Shown: positions 23,640 through 37,357 of the stretch, in pieces
How positions within the stretch are numbered: position 1 is the stretch's first letter
Layout: every line of letters starts with the position of its first letter
NCBI GenBank assembly: GCA_012295275.1
Contig: CM022668.1
Coordinates: 1,647,637-1,711,636, forward strand
DNA: 64,000 bases
Direction: 5' to 3'
Source of the DNA: Chrysomallon squamiferum
Taxonomy: Eukaryota > Mollusca > Gastropoda > Neomphalida > Peltospiridae
Made by a program: the position numbers and the translations under genes
The notes under the pieces: model-generated
The model's input: the letters and a program-made list of their open reading frames with translations, nothing else
Told to the model about the DNA's origin: nothing
The model's database searches: none

Positions 23640-24345
23640 GATAAAAACATTGCTCATTACACAGAGTACATCACACAGAGGTTCATATACACAGTACATC
23701 ATACACATTGTATCATATACACAGTAATCATTCACAGTGTGTCATATACACAGTACATGATAACACATTATATCATATACACAGTAGATCATTTGTTTTC
23801 ATATACAACAGTAATCATTCACACAATCTGTCATATACACAGTACATCATACACACAATGTGTCATATACACAGTACATCATACACACATTGTATCATAT
23901 ACACATTGTATCATATACACAGTACATCATTCACACATTGTGTCATATACACAGTACATCATACACACATTGTATCATATACACAGTACATCATTCACAC
24001 AATGTGTCATATACACAGTACATCATACACACATTGTATCATATACACAGTACATCATTCACACAATGTGTCATATACACAGTACATCATACACACATTG
24101 TATCATATACACAGTACATCATTCACACAATGTGTCATATACACAGTACATCATACACACATTGTATCATACACAGTACATCATACTTGCATTGTATCAT
24201 TTATACAGTACATCATACACACATTGTATCATACACAGTACATCATACACACATTGTATCATATACACAGTACATCATACACACATTGTGTCATATACAC
24301 AGTACATTATATACACAATGTGTCATATACATAGTATGTCATACA
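23640..24345. repeat. Satellite with 32-bp monomer and 64-bp dimeric higher-order unit
   Basis: Monomers starting CATCAT recur at 23957, 23989, 24021 and 24053 (32-bp spacing). Two monomer types alternate: one with ACACATTGTATCATATACAC, the other with TCACACAATGTGTCATATAC, giving a 64-bp dimer through the central part; the ends are more irregular. All three plus frames stay open for about 200 codons because the monomer lacks stops. I do not consider these frames genes. Confidence 0.9.
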
Positions 24346-24357
24346 CACAGACCAATG

Positions 24358-24376
24358 TTTAGCTCAGTGGTTAGAG
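24358..24376 (+). other. tRNA-like box A fragment (possible SINE head)
   Basis: TAGCTCAGTGGTTAGAG (24360-24376) matches the 5' part of a tRNA, including the A-box. No B-box of the GGTTCGA type follows at the right distance, so it is not a tRNA gene; it may be the truncated head of a tRNA-derived SINE. It directly abuts the satellite array. Confidence 0.35.
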
Positions 24377-25924
24377 TACCAGTGATGATGAACACAGCAC
24401 AAATGAACTGTGTTTGGTTATTTCTGACCAAGTGTGATTTATAATGTGTCTTGTTAAAGCCATTTGTCTGTTGGAAAAGATAACTTTCACCTGGCTGCTA
24501 AAAGTGGCACAAAAAGTGTACAAATATGTTTCCTCTCTCATAATCATTAACATAAAAATATAACACATAGTGTGTTTCTATAATAGTTAATAAGTTATAT
24601 ACTGATACATTAGTGAAGAAAACAGATGTTGATGACACACAGCTACAGGTAGAAGGTTTATACTGTTACCTGCTATGTGTAATGTTCTTAGAGAGAAGAA
24701 AGAGAAACTGATATCTGAAACACAGCAATTCCTTGTTACGAAAAAATGACTCAGGCTGTTTTGTACCTAGTTTGAGAAACATATGAATCTCAGGGGAAGG
24801 GCAATTTTCATTTGTAAGTGAATGCACCTTGTCCACCTCACTGATGCATTTTGCAGTTAGCATCTATTTCCCAATCCGACTGAATGTTGATTACAGTTAT
24901 AAAGACTTTTTAAACCATTTTTTTTTTTTTTTTTTTTTGTGGAGATGATATTAGATATGAAAAATGCTGTTGAAAAATATGAAGATGAAAATGAAGACAT
25001 ATAACTGTGGTTCAGTTTTTATAACAATATGTCTGTAGTTAATGAATTTTTCAGATGTTTGTTATTATGAATGTTTGTTCATGTATGTTATGAAGTTTTC
25101 TTTTTCTTTTTTTCTTCTTGTTTTGATAGTGTGTTGTGTTTGTTTACTGCAGAATATATATTTAAATATATTTAACAGATATTTTTTTTTATTTATTGAT
25201 TTATTTATTTATTCATCATGCATACACTCATTCCAATTATTTTGATAAATCTGCTGTGAGCTTTGGGTGGAATGGTAAAATGATTGATGAGTGTAGCAAG
25301 CAGAACTAATCCTGTAGCTCAGTACATCTCAGATAACTGATTTAATACTTAAACATAACCCATTTATATTGTGTATGTATGTGTGTGTTTCTTTTTATAA
25401 ATGTTTATTTATACAGTAACCATAGAAAAAAAATAAAACAGGGTAACAAGACCTCACTTCCCAGCCACAACAAACACAAAAAAAAAAACAAATATTTTTT
25501 TTTTTTTTTTAAATATAAATAAAAATATTTTATAAATAAATAAATAATAATAATAATAAAAAAAAAAAAAGAAGAAAAAAAAAAGGATACTAAATAAATA
25601 ATAATAATAATGAAAATTAATTAAAAGAAAAAAGAAAATACACACTCATGCATAACAACACATACACACACACACACATATCCACACATTAAAGCACAAG
25701 GTAACTGAGGAACATATAAATAGACAGAGTCTTGGGCTGGCTTGTTAATATCAGGATCACAAATCAAGAGTGCAAGCTGTGCTTACATCATCCATGTGTT
25801 TTTATGATGCTTCAACAAGAAAATATTCTCTGCACTAACTTTCTCATCTGGTAACTGGAAGCAGGGGGGGCTTGTCACTGGGGAAACAGCAGGAACAAAC
25901 AGCTCTGTGACCTTCACAAGGTAA

Positions 25925-26215
25925 ATATTCTTAAAACAATACTTATGTAAATTATCTTGTCTAACTGAATTATTTCTGTTTTTGTAAACTATTCTTAAAA
26001 CATACTTGTTAATTATCACATACATAAATTATCTTGTTTACTGATGTTTGTCTGTTTCTTTGTTTGTAACTATTCTTAAAACAAAACTTGTAAATTATCA
26101 CATATATACATTATCTTGTTTACTAGTATTTTTTATTTCTTAAAACAATACTTCTAAATTATCACATATATAAATTATCGTTTACTGATATTTTTTTTCT
26201 TAAAACAAATCTTTT
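25925..26215. repeat. Degenerate tandem repeat, 60-80-bp period, about 5 copies
   Basis: TTCTTAAAACA recurs at about 25929, 25992, 26073, 26137 and 26197, each followed by an ACTT-TAAATTATCACATATATA-ATTATC variant and a T-rich spacer. Confidence 0.75.
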
Positions 26216-27540
26216 ATTATATTATTTTACTGGCATTTTTAATTCTCAATTCATATCAGTTGTAATTCATACTTTGTTTTCTACGAAACATCAAATTATA
26301 TAATCCAGTATCTATCTTAATTTAAAAATATATATAGACATATAAAACACAAGTAGCTGGAAATGTTTATTATTTTTTGAAAAATATGTCAAAAAGTATT
26401 TACAGAATAATAATCCTAAATGATAATCTATATCTGACTCAAAAGTTTTAAGAAAACTTACAAATAAATAAAATAAAAAAAAAAAAAATAAAAAAATAAA
26501 AAAATAAAAAAAGAAATAAAAGAAAAATAAATAAAATTAAATTAAATTAATAAGAGATGGTCATTCTCTCCCCAAGAAATGAAATATTTTTTCAAAGTTT
26601 TTTTCAAAGCAGTGATAAAAAAAACATCAGTCCTCTGTGGTATAGCTAATTCCAGTTCCAACTCTTTTTATAAAAACCACTATATGTGCTGCAAGTAATC
26701 CTGTGTTATATAATTAGCTATGTAGAGTGAGCGTCAGGTTTCTTCTCTTGTTGTTGAAGAATCATGACTCACATTACATTCATTTATTTATCAAACACCG
26801 TAAACAACCCTAACTAGACTTCATCTTATTGTTTCTTTTTCCTTAAGATTCAAAGATAGAGAGTTAGATGTTAAGTTTCTGATAAAACTAACAAGATCTG
26901 TATCACACAAAGCCACTTTGTTTTCCTTTTACCATATATACATGTCCAGTGTGTTAGGTACTGTGTTGTGTGCACTGCATAATTGTAGACAAACAGAATT
27001 AAGTTAAGTTATGAGGTCAGCTATAAGACATATGCTTCCCATTACACCTGTCGTGTCTTATGAAGTCCTGCTACACAGGTGAATATGCAATAACTGACCT
27101 ACGTCCAGCCAAACTTGGACATGAGATCAAGCCATGGATGTTGATTTTCTGTTTATTGGACAAAACAAGGTATACTTTTAATTATATTGTTTTAAATAGT
27201 TGATTGTGTTTGTATTTATTAAAGATTTTTTTGATTATTTGCAATATAAAACTGTTTTAAATTTTTTATTAGTTTCTTATGTGGAAAAGCTTGGAATAAA
27301 TATCTTCCATATGGTTTCAAATTTACTCATTTTGAATTATTTTACATAAAGAGTTGTTTTAATTATATAACCAAAATACTAATTATAAAGGATCCTGTTA
27401 ATTAATCATATATGCAGATACATCCTCAGAATGCATGCACACTTATGTATCTGCATATAAACATAATTATACACATGCACACTCATTCAGTTACAGACAT
27501 ATATTTAGCATATTTTTACAGAATCAAAAGACAAATTATG

Positions 27541-27589
27541 TGTTTGTGTGTGTGTGTGTGTATACATATATATAGCGATAGAGAAAGAA

Positions 27590-27638
<49 letters not shown>
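27541..27638. repeat. Compound (GT)n / (TA)n / (GA)n microsatellite
   Basis: GT run, short ATATATA link, then an interrupted GA purine tract of about 60 bases. Confidence 0.95.
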
Positions 27639-27639
<1 letters not shown>

Positions 27640-27837
27640 ATTTCCTCATAAAATCTATGCTGAATGCCATGTTGTTTTTTCATGCATGCTATGATGAGCA
27701 GATAGAGAACGTAACTTTGTGTCTGTGAAAGTGTTCAAGTTATTTCTGTCAGATTTCCCTCTCATCTTTGTTTGTTGTCATTCTGCCAGTGTGGAGGTCT
27801 GAACTCACATAGTGATGTTCTTAATTACACTTTTTCT

Positions 27838-28085
27838 TTTCACTCTATGTTCACATACATATTTCTTATTTAACTATATTCACAAACACATTTTATTTAA
27901 CTTTATGTTCATATATAAGTTTGCAATTTAATTCTATGATAATATAATTATTATTCAATTATATTTTCATATGATATTTTAAATATATGTTCATATAAGT
28001 ATTTCTTATTAATCTCTTTTTTTCATATAATTATATTCTTATTTAACTGTTTTCATACATATTTCTTATTTACTCTGTTCATGTT
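27838..28085. repeat. Degenerate repeat, about 35-bp period
   Basis: Variants of TATGTTCATATA plus ATTTCTTATTTAACT recur about six times. Confidence 0.5.
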
Positions 28086-29084
28086 TGTTATCCAGCTATA
28101 ATTTTTTTTTAAAGAATGTACATATAAATGCTCACTTGCTCCTTATCTTTGAATATGGGTTGAATAATTATTATATAATTATATAATAATCATTATAAAA
28201 TTGAGTACACATAAAATTGATTAAAGTCAGTATAAACAAAATACTTAACCCATTGTAAGATTGTATGCTGAACAGCCATGTTGACAAAATAATCAGAATT
28301 TAAGCTCTAATTGTTTGAGATAATTTGTTTATATCAGGGCTTATTAATATCAGTTCAGCAGTTTTCCAGAATTAACCCCAATAACAAATTCTTTCATGTT
28401 CACACTTTCAGTCAGTGCAGTGACCTACAATAGCACATTTTTCTTAACCTACAAAAATAGTTAAAACACTGCCAAGATTCCCAAGAACCATTATATAAAC
28501 AGAGATTTTTTTGTCTGTTTTTCTTCATTTTTTTTTTTCCTTCCCAGAAACTTCAGACAGAAAACTGGTTTGTGGATCTAAACCAGGGCAGGTGTTAAAA
28601 CTGGATTAATCTTCTTACATATTTTATTTTTGTCTTGCTAAAATGATTTTAAAAACATTGATTTATGATTCAAACATTGTTTCTGAAGATTGATATTTAT
28701 TTATTTATTTTTAATTATTATTTTGCATAAAATATATTTTAATTTTGCTAGTTGTAACAGACTAGAAGTTAAATAATTTTATTTAAAAATCACTTGGACA
28801 ATTATTGAGATGCCAATATAAAACTAAACAAAGATAACTTATTTCAAGTAGTGAAAAACTAATTACGAGGTGTAACAATAAACTAAAATATTATTTATTT
28901 ATTTATTTAAGATAAATTATGTATCCGATAATTGACAAGTAGTGCTTTGAGAATAGTTTATTTATTTTCTTACGAAACAGACACAAATATAAATTAGAAT
29001 CGATACAAACAGAAAAATAAAAAATATAATCAGTCGTAAAAACAGAATGTATTTAAATTTAATAAAAAATAAGAAAACCTCGTC

Positions 29085-29800
29085 ATTTCCACAGATATCT
29101 TCTAATAATTGTCAAAAGAAATCACCATAACGATTACGGTGCCTCGAATCGATACCTTTTCAGTTTTCTACATGAACAGCGTCAACAAAAACCTTTGTTT
29201 CTTCCGATGAGGAGATAACTCGTCTACACTAATCTGTTTCATTTCGCAACATGACTCTTTTAATTTGAAGGTTAAAAAAAGTATCGTCGGGTGCGAGGTA
29301 AAATTCGAATGGTGTCTGATTTTTTTTTTTTTAAACTCGAAATAACGGATTTATTTTAAAACTAGTACTCTCACTGGATTGAAGCAGAAGTGAATAAGCA
29401 GAACACAAATAAGGTATGCTATGTAAATAAGATTTTTAAAGAACGTTTTAATACAGACTGTGATATCGTCAGTCAATTATTGACGTTGACCCGTTTGTTG
29501 ACGACATTCCCAATCCCTGTCTCCGGTCATGACATCTACTGATCTAGTGTTCTACGCAGCTTATTATCTTAAAATATTTAATATTATTAAGTCAAAATTT
29601 GATTTTGTATAAAGAATAGAAATACTTCAGATGAAAAATAATCTGTCTTTCTCTCCCGCTGTCTTTTAACATAAAAAAAAAATACGTGGCAAAAAATCTG
29701 TAGTATTTTGAGTCACTCAAAACTATCGACGATCGTATATAATGCTACAGTGGTGATCATCATAATGGTTAATCAATGACACGCCTATTCACGCAGGCAA
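29085..29800 (+). promoter_or_regulatory. CpG-rich pocket; candidate promoter of the supervillin-like gene
   Basis: I count about 29 CpGs in about 715 bases, against about five in the preceding 700. There is no open frame, repeat or coding similarity. In a CpG-depleted, methylated-type genome such a pocket marks unmethylated DNA, usually a promoter. Donor-like sites GCGAG|GTAAAA (exon side ending 29297) and AATAAG|GTATGC (ending 29413) could end a non-coding first exon. It lies about 7 kb before the first coding exon on the plus strand. Start site and strand are inference. Confidence 0.5.
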
Positions 29801-31288
29801 TAACATATTTCAGCTGTTGCTCAAATGATTAACTATCCATTTAAATTTCAACAATTAAAGCAGTATATTAACATTTAAATGCATTAGAGAAATCCAAATG
29901 ATATAAATTATAACATATTAAGGTATGTCATTTAGCAACCGATTAAAAGTTGACATTTATTTCAGTCTTCACACTTGCATGTATTAAGATACATAAACAA
30001 TGATAGATACATCATTTTAAATTAACTTACAACACACACACACACACGCCTGTGTAGGTAATAATATGGTTTCTTTTCATGTTTGAAATAGAAAGGGGTC
30101 AAGTGATAATGATATTGCTATTTTATATGACAGAGAATGTGAATTTCAGCTGTAAATAATTTCACTTTTTCTGTCATTTGAGATGAGCAGCAATTGCTAA
30201 TGTTTAGTTCATTCAGTGTGGATCTGCTGAAGGATAAGTAACAGTTACTTTTTATGTGTTAAAAATCATTTGCACTTGGCCTGTTCCATTCTTTACTAAA
30301 AACTGACCAGCCTTAAATGGTTCTTTTACATGCAAGGCTGACAAGTCAGAGATTAAGTGTACTATAAGTGGTCAGTGAAGTGAAACTTCTTTACAGTTTA
30401 GGTATCTAGATTTTGTTCATAGCCCATAAATAACTAATCTGTGTCAGTTATGAAAATATGTTAATGGGAGAAGTAAAAAATATATATTATTAGAAAACTT
30501 AAGACTTGTAAAAAAAATATTTTTTAATCCTTTAGAATTTTATTTAATTTTTTGGTGAGTAAAAAATAAATCTGCCCATATATTAATAAAAATGTTTATC
30601 CAGATAAAAAATATAATCTGGTAAAAGAATTTGTATTGAGAAACAGTTTTGTCATTCATTTGTTTGAACTTTTTTAATTAAAAGAAAATACGTAGTATTA
30701 TTATTTTAATTATAAATTTACAAAACGACAATAACAAAAAAAAATAACAATATCATGAATCATTGTGCATCAGTTGACACCTTTGTTATAGGTGCACATT
30801 GTGGCTGACAGTTGCCAATGATAACCTGTCATTAAGAAAACCATATCTCTCATCATTTGTTTAATATTTATGTCATTGTACATTAGATCACAGACAGTAC
30901 AATAACATCAGTGACCAGGTGATTACACTAGCCTGAATTTACCTTGCCTCATTCAGTGTGACTGTGTGACAGATTTATTTGAATTGGTAGTTTAAACTCA
31001 TTGAAGACCCAGGCTGTCTGTCTCTACAGTATTTCTCTTCTGCTTGGCAGTTTTCACCTCTCCATGCATAGGTGTGGGATTTATATTGTTTGCTGATGTG
31101 TACAGAGACAACTTTGATGGTCTAACCAGGTTTTTCATTATTTCCAGTGATAGTCTTTACCTGGAGTTACAAAAAGACATTTTTCTGACAAAGAGACATT
31201 TGAGTTGCAGGTAAAAAGACAGGTGATACAGATATATAAAAAGAAGAGTGTGTATATATGTTTGTGTAAGGAAACTAAAATGTTTATG

Positions 31289-31374
31289 TACTAATTATAT
31301 TGGTTATTTATTTTTTTATAAAAGTGGAGTGTTACTAATTATATTGGTTACATTTTTTTTTATAATAGTGGAGA
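31289..31374. repeat. Tandem duplication of about 43 bp
   Basis: TACTAATTATATTGGTTA and the following T run plus GTGGAG occur twice in succession. Confidence 0.8.
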
Positions 31375-32810
31375 AAATATAAATACTTTAAATCATTGTA
31401 AAAACACACACATGCAGATACACACAAGACAGGTTAGATAAATAGGGAGATAAATAAACACATAGTCAAGTGCATTTGATCATTTATTTGATCTGTAAAC
31501 ACACCTTACTCCAGGTTTGGAAATAAAATTCATAGCAAGCTAAAAACAGTTACAGGACAGGCATATGAACAAGTACTGGTGTTTATTTTTAATCATCTTA
31601 TTTAGTAAAGGATATGATACAGTTAATGTTTTGGCTACCAAAAGGATGTTAACTGTTTGCAACTGGAATCCGGAGTTTTGTTTCTGTCACATGGGAGATG
31701 GATAATATGTATATCTGATACCAGTCTAGTAACAGGAAAAAGCACTTTCCATTGTAAACTGTAAATTATAATAACTGCATATTGCAAGTTCAAGTTTACA
31801 GTATTTTGTTTTCTTTTTTTTAAATTTCTTTTCATTTTATTTTTGGTTTTATTTTATTATTATTTTTTAATGTTTTACACTTTACTTATTTATTATTGTT
31901 ATTAATTTTTTTAACCACACACGCACAAACATACACTCAAATATATACACCACATATAGACAATTTTAAAATAAAAATCTAAATATTAATTTGCAGATTA
32001 TATTACTTATAATCACTATTTAGATATCTAATTCAAAACTTAATTTTAATGACTGGTGGTAATATATTTATGTTTACTTTAAGATAACACACTTGACTTA
32101 AGTTGTTGTAATGATGTGTGCTTTGTATCTCATCTCTAATCTTTATTTGGCAGCAGTATAAGTGTATCAATTACTTTGTTATTGAATAATGTGTACTTTT
32201 TTCCTAAAGGTTAATTTATTCTGATTGACAAGATCAGATGGTAAATCAGAATTATGAATCTAAATATTTTGCAAGATGTAAACCATATGTTAACAAATGA
32301 TTATTTCTTCATTGAAAAAAAGAGAAGAAGGAAGAAAAGAACAATTGTGAAATCACAATTGTAAAATCACATACCTGTTATTTGAGAAATAAATAAATAT
32401 GGGAACAGGCTACAGTCATTATCAGATTATTATAATATCTGTATAATCATGATAAATATTCATCAATGTGGTGTTAGAAAATTTGATACTCTTTTGAAAT
32501 GAAAAATGGTTTTATTATTTTTTTTTCTTCACCTACCACTATGCATGTAAAAATGTTAAAAAAAAAATTCATTAAGCATCGAGTTTGTGTTCTTTCTTAT
32601 AATTTATGGAACTGGCTTCATCAGCAGACACAGTTAGTAGAGACTATATTAGCAGAACTAAATTTCATTTGAACAGTGGCCTGCAAGATTATAAAGACCT
32701 GTAAGTAATATGTATGGAAATTTATACAAAATGTATAGATTCTCGGTATACAGTTGAACAGCTGTGCTCAGAATATTGCGTTATTTATTACTTTGTGATA
32801 TTCCTAGCAG

Positions 32811-32887
32811 CAGCAAGCCTCAGGTGTGGAGATATCCTCACACAGAGACAACTGGTGTTGGAAAATGATTTAGAAAGCGTTTGTCAG
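32811..32887 (+). other. Possible 77-base untranslated exon
   Basis: A pyrimidine-containing acceptor with three stacked AGs (ending at 806, 810 and 813 of the 32-kb block) precedes a less AT-rich segment that ends at CAG|GTACAT. The frame through it would end in phase 0, which does not match the coding exons downstream. If real it is a 5' UTR exon; it holds one very short upstream frame (ATG ATT TAG). Confidence 0.25.
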
Positions 32888-33551
32888 GTACATCATGACC
32901 TGTTGTGTGTTTGTCCCTTTTAATTGTGTCTGGATGCACTTTGTAAATGAGTGTGAGTAAATTCAGTCAATACACGCTTGCTTATACAATACTGCAGACT
33001 GGTTCAGCAGTTTATTTTTAAATTGCACAGTAAGGAATAAATATCTGATGTTTTGAATTGTATTTTGTTTAGAAATTATACAGTGCAGAATTTACATCTA
33101 TTTTTGAATAGTGTAATACAAAAAAAGGAATAAAATGTTTTTGAAGTATATAACAGAGAAATATGTGTTTTGTTTTTGATTTGAGTTATGTAGAGCCTAT
33201 ATTCTAATTTTTAATTACAATAAATATAGGTTTTTTTATAGTTAGAAGACATATTCATAAATATAAATATAAATAATATATTCACCATTCATACTGACTG
33301 TTTAATTTGAAAATGTTAACAAGTTTAAAAAAAGTTGAAGTTGTGTTGTACATGTCCAGTGCTGACAGATGGCCCAGGTGGTTATCATACATATTATACC
33401 TGTTAGCACTTTTCTGTCAGCAGGTTTCACTTGTTGCTTGTCAGATGGTGATGAACACTGTTAGTTACACAACTGTTACACGACCTGTATAACCTCACAT
33501 CCATCTAGTTGATTATTTTTATTTCATTTTTATTTTTATACTTTGTATGTA

Positions 33552-33553
<2 letters not shown>

Positions 33554-33592
<39 letters not shown>
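33554..33592. repeat. (TG)n microsatellite
   Basis: Pure GT run of about 39 bases. Confidence 0.95.
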
Positions 33593-33594
<2 letters not shown>

Positions 33595-34786
33595 TCTGTA
33601 GAATATAATATTTGGATATGCATATCAGTCACTCTGTATCTATCATGATATGAAAACATACCTGTTATAGGATATGAATTCACCAGTTTTTCTCAAGTGC
33701 CGTATTTAATTCTTAATCTGCAGTAACAATTGGACCATTCAACAGAAATCTATTGTTAAAAGACTTCACATAAAGTATTCTTGCATTTGTTGTTTACCCA
33801 TATTATAAACAAGGTTGTCTGATTTCAAATTATAAATACATTTTACTTATATTTTTTCATTTTGTATTTTGATTTATTTTATTATTTGATTAGCTAAATT
33901 TTTAAGGAAAAGCAAAATATGAATAATGACAATAACTGCAAATATATCCAGTGAAACAAAGCAATTTGTTGACTTCATGTTGTTATTAACAGTATTTTGT
34001 ATAGGAGATTAACATATTAGCACAGGAAATTACTGTGTTGCTAATAAAACAAATACAGGTTTGTGAGATTTTTATAACAGTTTAAAGCAGATTTTAATTA
34101 CTTTGAATGGTGGGCTATGGCTAAATATTTAATTTATGATGCAAGATCCTTATGTCAGTAACAACATGTTGTTACAAAGTGTGTACTTAAAAGCCTAGCT
34201 GCTCCTTGGTGAAGTAAGGGAGTGTTAGCTGAGCTTTAGAGTAGATTGAAATACATTAACATTCATTTAAATTCAACAGGTTACTGTTAGGACACAGAAA
34301 TAATATTTTGTTTATAAGTTATGATCCATTCCAATAAGAAATTCAAGAATTGCTTCCCTTACACACATACACATGGTGGACATGCTTCACTGAGGCTGAT
34401 TATATTAGCTTTATATTTATTATGATCAGTCCTTTCTTAATTCATATTTCATTTCAAATGGAGTCTCTAATGTTGAAAACTTGATGGATTTGTTGACATC
34501 CTTAAATGACAGTATACATTAACTCTCTAGGGGGTAGTGATAAACATGCAGATTAAGTTTGTTTTAAGGTAATAACAGTTGAATTGTTTAAATTTGCCAT
34601 TTAGGTTATGTCTTCAACTTTGCTTAGATGTATTAATGCTTGCTAAAATTAAATTAAAAAAAAAAAACAACAACAAGGAAACCTAACTCCTTCGTATAAG
34701 TAGTTTCGCCATCATAAAAAAAATAAAGTTAGTAAACTGCCTTAAGAATCTGTTTTCTGAAAATCTTTAATTAATCTTAATCTTTT

Positions 34787-34908
<122 letters not shown>

Positions 34909-36287
34909 ACTTCCACTCACATACAAGCACACATGCAACAAGACATTGGTAAATTTAACTGAACATTAATATTAATTATGTTTTGTCTTAAGTTTGATAT
35001 TAGTCTTATTATAAATTTTGATTTTTGCATTTGTGACATATGTAAATAAATCAATTTAAAACTGATATATATATATTTTATTTGTTTATTTAAAAAACAT
35101 TTTTTATGTAATATGTAAATATGTTTTATATTGTCAGACATTGTTCTCTGTAACTAATCTTTTGGTAATAAGTAAATTTGTTTAACATTGCTGTAGTGAA
35201 ATATATTTTTAAACTAGTTTCAAAAAAATTATATTAATTGTTCTTGACATTAGTTCTGAAGGTTTTTTTTTTGTAACCATAATTTTTGTTTATAAAATCT
35301 TAATGGTGTTATTTAGTTCCTGACATGTTAAAACAAAGTTATGTGTAGAAAACCAAGTAATACCTATTCGAAATGTTTAGAAATACATTTTCTTTCTTTA
35401 TGAGAAGTCACAGTAGAGGAGGACTGGGAGGAACCAGTCTCCTTCAAACAAGTAAAAATCTGTGTTAAACAAGAGGCCTGTCAATGTTTGTTCATCTGCC
35501 TGATCAAATGTCTTGTTTGTAGACTTCTCCCTGCCCTGGTCTGTCCTACTGCCTCAGACTGTTTCATCTTGTTTCTCTCCGTTTTGTCTCAGCTCAACCA
35601 TTGTGTTTTCTCAGCATGTGAAGCGGTCAGTCTGTACTCTGCTGTCATTGTGATATATTTGTTCAGTTTTTATCTATTTTAGTACCATAGGTTAAGTTGT
35701 TGGTGAACCTGTAAATGAAGAAGTCAGTTTTTTTCTAGTATGTTTGGTAAACACTGTGATCATGCTATTATGCTTGTCAATAATGCTGACCAAAGTGGAG
35801 TGCTTATGATACATTAATGTGTGCTGGGAATATTCTGCTTACATTAAATCATATGACTGTCTGATATATATTCTTGTATTCCATGGAGGAGTATATTTTT
35901 GTAATGTATATATATAAGTAATTGTTTACAATAAGCATATCTGTATGCACAAGCATAAGAGCTTGTATCAAAATAAATATATTTATATTACATTTATTTC
36001 TGTATGGATAACACGATTTAGAAAACACTGGAATACTTATGGGAAACCGCAAAAAATACTTTGTTGTTTTTAGATGAGAATTAATTTTATACTGAAACTT
36101 TAAATATGGTTGTGATGTATGTTCTGGAAACAGTTGTATAATCAAGATGAATTCAGTTCAGATTCACTGAGTTGTAAATTATGTTTGAAATGTGTAAAAC
36201 TGTTAACACTAGAAATTCACCCAATTTCATGTGTAATGTGGTTTAAAATGTTTTGACATCATGGAATAAAAAGTGGATAATTCAGCA

Positions 36288-36312
36288 ATGGCAAATTATC
36301 AGAAAACATCAA
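36288..36312 (+). CDS. SVIL: Supervillin-like gene, coding exon 1 (start codon, 8 residues)
   Basis: ATG at 36288-36290 opens MANYQKTS and stops at A|GTAAGT, a perfect donor hexamer with A at -1, in phase 1. The next exon needs exactly one preceding base and supplies GA, giving Arg at the junction. There is an in-frame stop at 36267-36269 just upstream, so this is the first available Met; the context is good (G at -3, G at +4). The exon at 37358 has no Met, so an upstream start is required. An acceptor-like TTCAG lies directly before the start, but with a poor pyrimidine tract, so the 5' boundary is open. Being only 25 coding bases, it rests on phase and donor alone. Confidence 0.5.
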
Positions 36313-37075
36313 GTAAGTGAGCAGTGTCTTTTAGTTAATAACTTAAACAAATAATCATAATTAAATTTACAGAATTTAATATATATATATTTTTTTATAG
36401 ATCAAATGTAAAGCCATGTTTGGATATTCTCTCTAGCTTAGAAATATTTCTATAATTTCTAAAATATTAAAAATGGTTTTTTGTTCTGGGTGTGTACTTG
36501 AGGATTGGCTGTTTATTTAGCAGTACATTTTCTGTCTTGTTTTAAAATGGAGTGTGTGTGTGTGAGTGTGTGTGTGTTTGTATGTTTACATATATATATA
36601 TTTCTGCAATAAATACTGATTGAACTTGCAAGATTTTAAAAGTGTCAATTTAGTAGTTTAAACATCGTCCACTAGTTAAATAACTTTTGTGTATTTATTT
36701 AAATAGCAAATGAAAGTGTAGAATGTTAAATGCCTGTAGTTGTTTTATTTTATATTAGAAGCTTTTCTTTTCACTAATTGTATTTGAAAAGTAATAGATA
36801 AGTATAATCAGAGCACCTTGTACCAATAAATACATTTCTTTTCCATAAACCTTCTAGATATGATTAATGCAAAATAAAGGCTTGCACAAAGAATCATTGT
36901 CTATAAAATGAAGTGAACTGAAAGAAAAGAAAAATCAATAAATTAAATATGAGCAAGTTATAAATTTACAATTATCGTTAATTTTTTTTTTGGATGTTGG
37001 TTATAAAACCTAAAAAAAAAAAAAAGCTGACATGTTGACAAATGATTAAGTGGTTGGGTTTTTTTCTCTATTTAG

Positions 37076-37108
<33 letters not shown>

Positions 37109-37357
37109 GTGTTTTACAACTTTTTTTTTTTTAATTAAATGTCTGCAGTGTCTAGAACATTTTTTGGTTATTATTATTAAATTTTATTTTGAAGTTCACA
37201 AATTAATTTCTAGGTTTTGTCCCTCTTAATGTATTAAGAATTTATATATATATATATTTAGTTCATAAATTATTTTTCAGTGAAGTTCTGAAAAATTAGT
37301 AAGTATTGAGTATTAGTAAGTTTTTCTTTTTCAGTGACATATAATTTTATGTTTCAG
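36313..37357 (+). other. Intron 1
   Basis: AT-rich; TG-rich run at about 36550-36585 and (TA)n at 37077-37101. No further exon seen. Confidence 0.5.

Larger units (their letters stand above)
24377..29084. other. Intergenic, AT-rich; no gene seen
   Basis: Contains poly-T/A runs (24921-24938, 25490-25585, 26460-26520), degenerate tandem repeats and a GT/GA microsatellite. No open frame looks like protein. Confidence 0.7.

Noticed and set aside
23708-24444. Three overlapping open frames of about 200 codons
   Set aside because: All lie in the 32-bp satellite; the monomer has no stop in any plus frame, so they follow from the repeat.
32714-32923. 69-codon frame as a coding exon
   Set aside because: Phase 0 at the only good donor does not fit the phase-1 acceptor at 37358; kept only as a possible untranslated exon.
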